Of a DNA stretch of 5,593 nt, positions 3,358 to 5,593 are shown in pieces (position 1 is the first letter of the stretch; every line of letters starts with the position of its first letter). This DNA comes from Thermoproteota archaeon (lineage in GTDB: Archaea; Korarchaeota; Korarchaeia; Korarchaeales; Korarchaeaceae). The position numbers and the translations under genes are program-made. Location: the NCBI GenBank assembly GCA_003661265.1, contig QMVU01000092.1:1-5593 (forward strand), written 5' to 3'. The notes under the pieces were generated by a model that was not told where the DNA came from, did not search any database, and worked only from the letters and a program-made list of their open reading frames with translations.

Positions 3358-5523
3358 TTGAAGGTGTTGATAATCACAGAAAAACCGAGGGTTGCTGAGA
3401 GGATAGCTAAGATACTCTCGAATGGAAAAGCTGAAAAAATCAACGTCGAGAAGGTGAACGTTTACCGCTTTACCTCGAATAGCAAGGAGTGTTTCGTGGC
3501 TCCTGCCTCAGGACACATTGTTGAGCTAGATTTTCCTGGGAAAGACTGGTTTTATCCCATAATCATGGAACCGGAGGACTTAGTCTACAGAAAGATAAGG
3601 GGTAAGGGCAAGTACCTCCAAGCCATAAGGAGAGTGGGTCGAGATGCAGATCTAATAGTCGTTGCCACGGACTTAGACACGGAGGGCTCTGCGATCGCTC
3701 TCGAAATACTGAGAGTTTTAGGATGGGAAGGGAAGAAGGAAGTTAAGCGGATGGAATTTTCGGCTCTAACTCCAAAGGAGATAAAAGAGGCTTTCCAAGA
3801 GCTAAAGCCTTTCGACAGACCTAGGGCCCTTGCTGGCTTCTCCAGACAAGTAGTGGATCTGGAGTGGGGAGCGAACGTGACGAGGGCCTTAACTCTCTCG
3901 ACGAGAAAACATACGGGAGTCAAGGTTTTAAGTGGAGGAAGGGTTCAGAGTCCTACTTTGTCCATTCTGGTGGACAGGGAAAGGAAGATCAGGAATTTCG
4001 TTCCTGAAACGTATTATAAAGTCGTAGGACTCTTTGAACACGAAGCTGGAAATTTCGAGGCAGTCGCCCTCCCGCCTCCTGGCAAGAAGAGGATAGACAG
4101 CGAGGAGTACGCTAAAAAAATTAAGGAAGATTGTGAGGGGAAGGAGAGCATTGCTTCAGTTAGCTCCAAGGAGGTGGTCGTCAAACCACCGGCTCCGTTC
4201 AACGGGACTTCAATGCAGGTTGAAGTGAGCTCTATAACAGGGCTTTCCCCAAGGGCTCTCGCGGATAGGAGGAGAGGTATAGCTCAACAGCTTTACGAAG
4301 CCGGATACATATCCTATATAGGGACTGAGAGTGAGAAGTACCCGAAGGAATGGGGGAAGAAGGACTTCGTGGAGATGGTGGAGATAATTCGATCCTATTC
4401 GCCCTTGAGAGAGGAAGCTGAGTGGGTCCTGGCCAACATGAGGAGCAAGCCCGTTGAAGGAAAGAAAGAGGATCCGGCGCATCCTTGCATTCACATAACT
4501 GGAGCTCCAAAGTCTCCTGATGAATTTCCCACGAAAAAGCACAGACAGGTTTACGAAGTCATTGCCAGAAGGGTCTTAGCTACACTGTCTCCGGATGGAA
4601 GGGATCTGAGGACGAGGATAGATGTCAACGTGGAAGGTCATCCCTTCAGGGCAACTGGTAAGGCCATCTTGGAGAGGGGCTGGAGAAGGGTCTACCCCTA
4701 CCTGGCTGAAAAGGAGGTCCTCCTACCTCCTGTCCAAGACGGAGATTCCCTCATCTGCTTAGAGGTAAGGATTGAGGAAAAGCAGACCCAACCTCCCAAA
4801 CGCTACACACCTCGCTCTCTAATTAAGAAGATGGAGCAACTTGGTCTCGGCACCAAAAACACGAGGGCCCAGATACTGGACATATTGAGGGAGAGGGGGT
4901 ATGTAGAGGGCAAGAGCTTCGTAGTTACACCCTTGGGCGAAGTTGTTGTCGATGTACTTAGAAAGCATGTTCCTGAGATCGTTGACCCGGAGTTCACCGC
5001 CCAATTGGACAAGGCAATGAGATCGATAGAGCTGGGTGAGCTGAGTCACTCTAAGTTCATAAACTCATCCTTAGACGCGCTGAGGAAAATAATGTGGGAG
5101 TTCAAGAGAAACGAGGAGGAAATAGGTAAGGAGATAGCTGAAGGGCTCAAGAAACATAGGATGAGGGTTAAGTTGGTTGGAAAGTGTCCTAGGTGTGGAG
5201 GAGATCTTGTTATAAAGAGGAGCCGTTATGGGAGATTTGTTGCATGTTCTTCATATCCGGATTGCTCCATGACCTTCAATCTGTTTCCCCGGGAAGAGAT
5301 ACTTAACGAACGGTGTTCTTGCGGACTTCCTCTAGTCTCAGGAAGAATAAAGACGAAGTCAGGGAGGAGCTTGAAGTATGTGCGCTGCCTTGGGAACTGC
5401 CCGGAGTCTCCGCTGAGATGTAGGAAATGCGGTTCTCTTGCTGTGGTAAAGAAAGGAAGGTTTGGAGTGTACATTCAGTGTTCTAAATGCGACAAAACGA
5501 ATTTCTTCATAATAAGAAGGTAG
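3358..5523 (+). CDS. topA: DNA topoisomerase I (type IA, archaeal TopA)
   Basis: This 721-residue enzyme (724 if begun at GTG 3349) relaxes negatively supercoiled DNA through a 5'-phosphotyrosine link without ATP. Numbering here is from the GTG. The Toprim domain covers about 5-145, with Glu11 in TEKPRVAERI and the metal site DLDTEG (Asp108, Asp110, Glu112). The conserved SGGRVQSPTLSILVDRE lies at 195-211. The catalytic Tyr is Tyr323 in AGYISYIGTES. DPAHPCIHITG (375-385) matches the family His-Pro motif. GLGTKNTRA (499-507) and FVVTPLGE (524-531) complete the cleavage domain. The C-terminus carries three zinc-ribbon-like units: Cys613/616/633/639, Cys656/658/680/684 and Cys691/694/711/714. 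The usual Arg two residues after the catalytic Tyr is Gly325 here. TTG at 3358 is preferred because GGTG lies 6 bases upstream and the product then starts MKVLIITEKP, as is typical. Topoisomerase III-like naming is possible, but this is not reverse gyrase since no helicase part exists. Confidence 0.93.
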   Translation: MKVLIITEKPRVAERIAKILSNGKAEKINVEKVNVYRFTSNSKECFVAPASGHIVELDFPGKDWFYPIIMEPEDLVYRKIRGKGKYLQAIRRVGRDADLIVVATDLDTEGSAIALEILRVLGWEGKKEVKRMEFSALTPKEIKEAFQELKPFDRPRALAGFSRQVVDLEWGANVTRALTLSTRKHTGVKVLSGGRVQSPTLSILVDRERKIRNFVPETYYKVVGLFEHEAGNFEAVALPPPGKKRIDSEEYAKKIKEDCEGKESIASVSSKEVVVKPPAPFNGTSMQVEVSSITGLSPRALADRRRGIAQQLYEAGYISYIGTESEKYPKEWGKKDFVEMVEIIRSYSPLREEAEWVLANMRSKPVEGKKEDPAHPCIHITGAPKSPDEFPTKKHRQVYEVIARRVLATLSPDGRDLRTRIDVNVEGHPFRATGKAILERGWRRVYPYLAEKEVLLPPVQDGDSLICLEVRIEEKQTQPPKRYTPRSLIKKMEQLGLGTKNTRAQILDILRERGYVEGKSFVVTPLGEVVVDVLRKHVPEIVDPEFTAQLDKAMRSIELGELSHSKFINSSLDALRKIMWEFKRNEEEIGKEIAEGLKKHRMRVKLVGKCPRCGGDLVIKRSRYGRFVACSSYPDCSMTFNLFPREEILNERCSCGLPLVSGRIKTKSGRSLKYVRCLGNCPESPLRCRKCGSLAVVKKGRFGVYIQCSKCDKTNFFIIRR

Positions 5524-5550
5524 ATGCGGGAGTAGGATGAAGTGGAATGA

Positions 5551-5593
5551 AGCCCCGGGCGGGACTCGAACCCGCGACCTGCGGTTTACAAGA
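5551..5593 (-). tRNA. tRNA-Thr(UGU), 3' part (gene continues beyond the window)
   Basis: Reading leftward, the window starts at U31 and gives an anticodon loop CTTGTAA (5592-5586) with anticodon TGT (5590-5588), which reads Thr codon ACA. The 3' anticodon stem ACCGC follows, then variable loop AGGTC, T-arm GCGGG-TTCGAGT-CCCGC (5575-5559), acceptor strand CCGGGGC (5558-5552) and discriminator T at 5551. U73 is typical of archaeal tRNA-Thr. CCA is not encoded, since TCA follows, so it must be added enzymatically. No intron interrupts position 37/38. The D-arm and 5' acceptor strand lie outside. The gene converges on topA with 27 bases between, and no T-rich terminator is visible there. Confidence 0.9.

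Noticed and set aside
3585..3923. Leftward open frame inside topA
   Set aside because: It is antisense to the conserved Toprim and following motifs, and its composition is that of a complement of coding DNA.
4210..4542. Two overlapping leftward open frames inside topA
   Set aside because: They lie opposite the catalytic Tyr region, overlap each other in different frames, and show no recognisable motif.
5524..5550. Encoded CCA or T-rich terminator for the tRNA
   Set aside because: After the discriminator the minus strand reads TCATTCCACT, with neither CCA directly attached nor a T-run.

Overview
This window looks like chromosomal DNA from a thermophilic archaeon. Three lines of sequence evidence support that. 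The promoters resemble archaeal TATA boxes, and one TTTATAAG sits where it would give a leaderless mRNA. Two TTG start codons are preceded by GGTG-type Shine-Dalgarno sites. The codon use is rich in AGG, AGA and ATA. An archaeal-type topoisomerase IA and a CCA-less tRNA-Thr with discriminator U fit the same view. The gene types and moderate GC suit a Korarchaeum- or Thermoproteota-like lineage, but nothing here fixes the lineage.

The left part (1-1940) is read leftward. A membrane-anchored Mth938 (DUF498)-domain protein at 1521-1940 is followed after one base by a membrane-anchored esterase with an N-terminal CBM48-like domain (257-1519). After a 43-base gap comes the N-terminal part of a PrsW-family intramembrane protease that runs off the window (1-213). 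This last gene is too truncated to appear as an ordinary closed ORF. All three products carry a predicted membrane segment near the N-terminus, so this may be an envelope-associated cluster. No known pathway links them.

The right part is read rightward. A divergent intergenic region (1941-2033) with an AT-rich palindrome leads to a uridine/purine nucleoside phosphorylase-family gene (2034-2789). A short spacer holds a 12-bp perfect inverted repeat and a strong TATA box, and precedes a small four-helix membrane protein (2857-3207). A hairpin plus pyrimidine tract follows, then the topA promoter and a structured 5' leader. DNA topoisomerase I is at 3358-5523 and probably starts at TTG rather than the upstream GTG.

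The window ends inside a leftward tRNA-Thr(UGU) gene. No gene-free stretch exceeds 300 bases, and no mobile element, CRISPR array or integration signature is visible. The points most worth a second look are a Gly in place of a normally conserved Arg next to the topoisomerase catalytic Tyr, the membrane-anchored Mth938 domain, the membrane-tethered CBM48-esterase, and several palindromes placed exactly at promoters or start codons.
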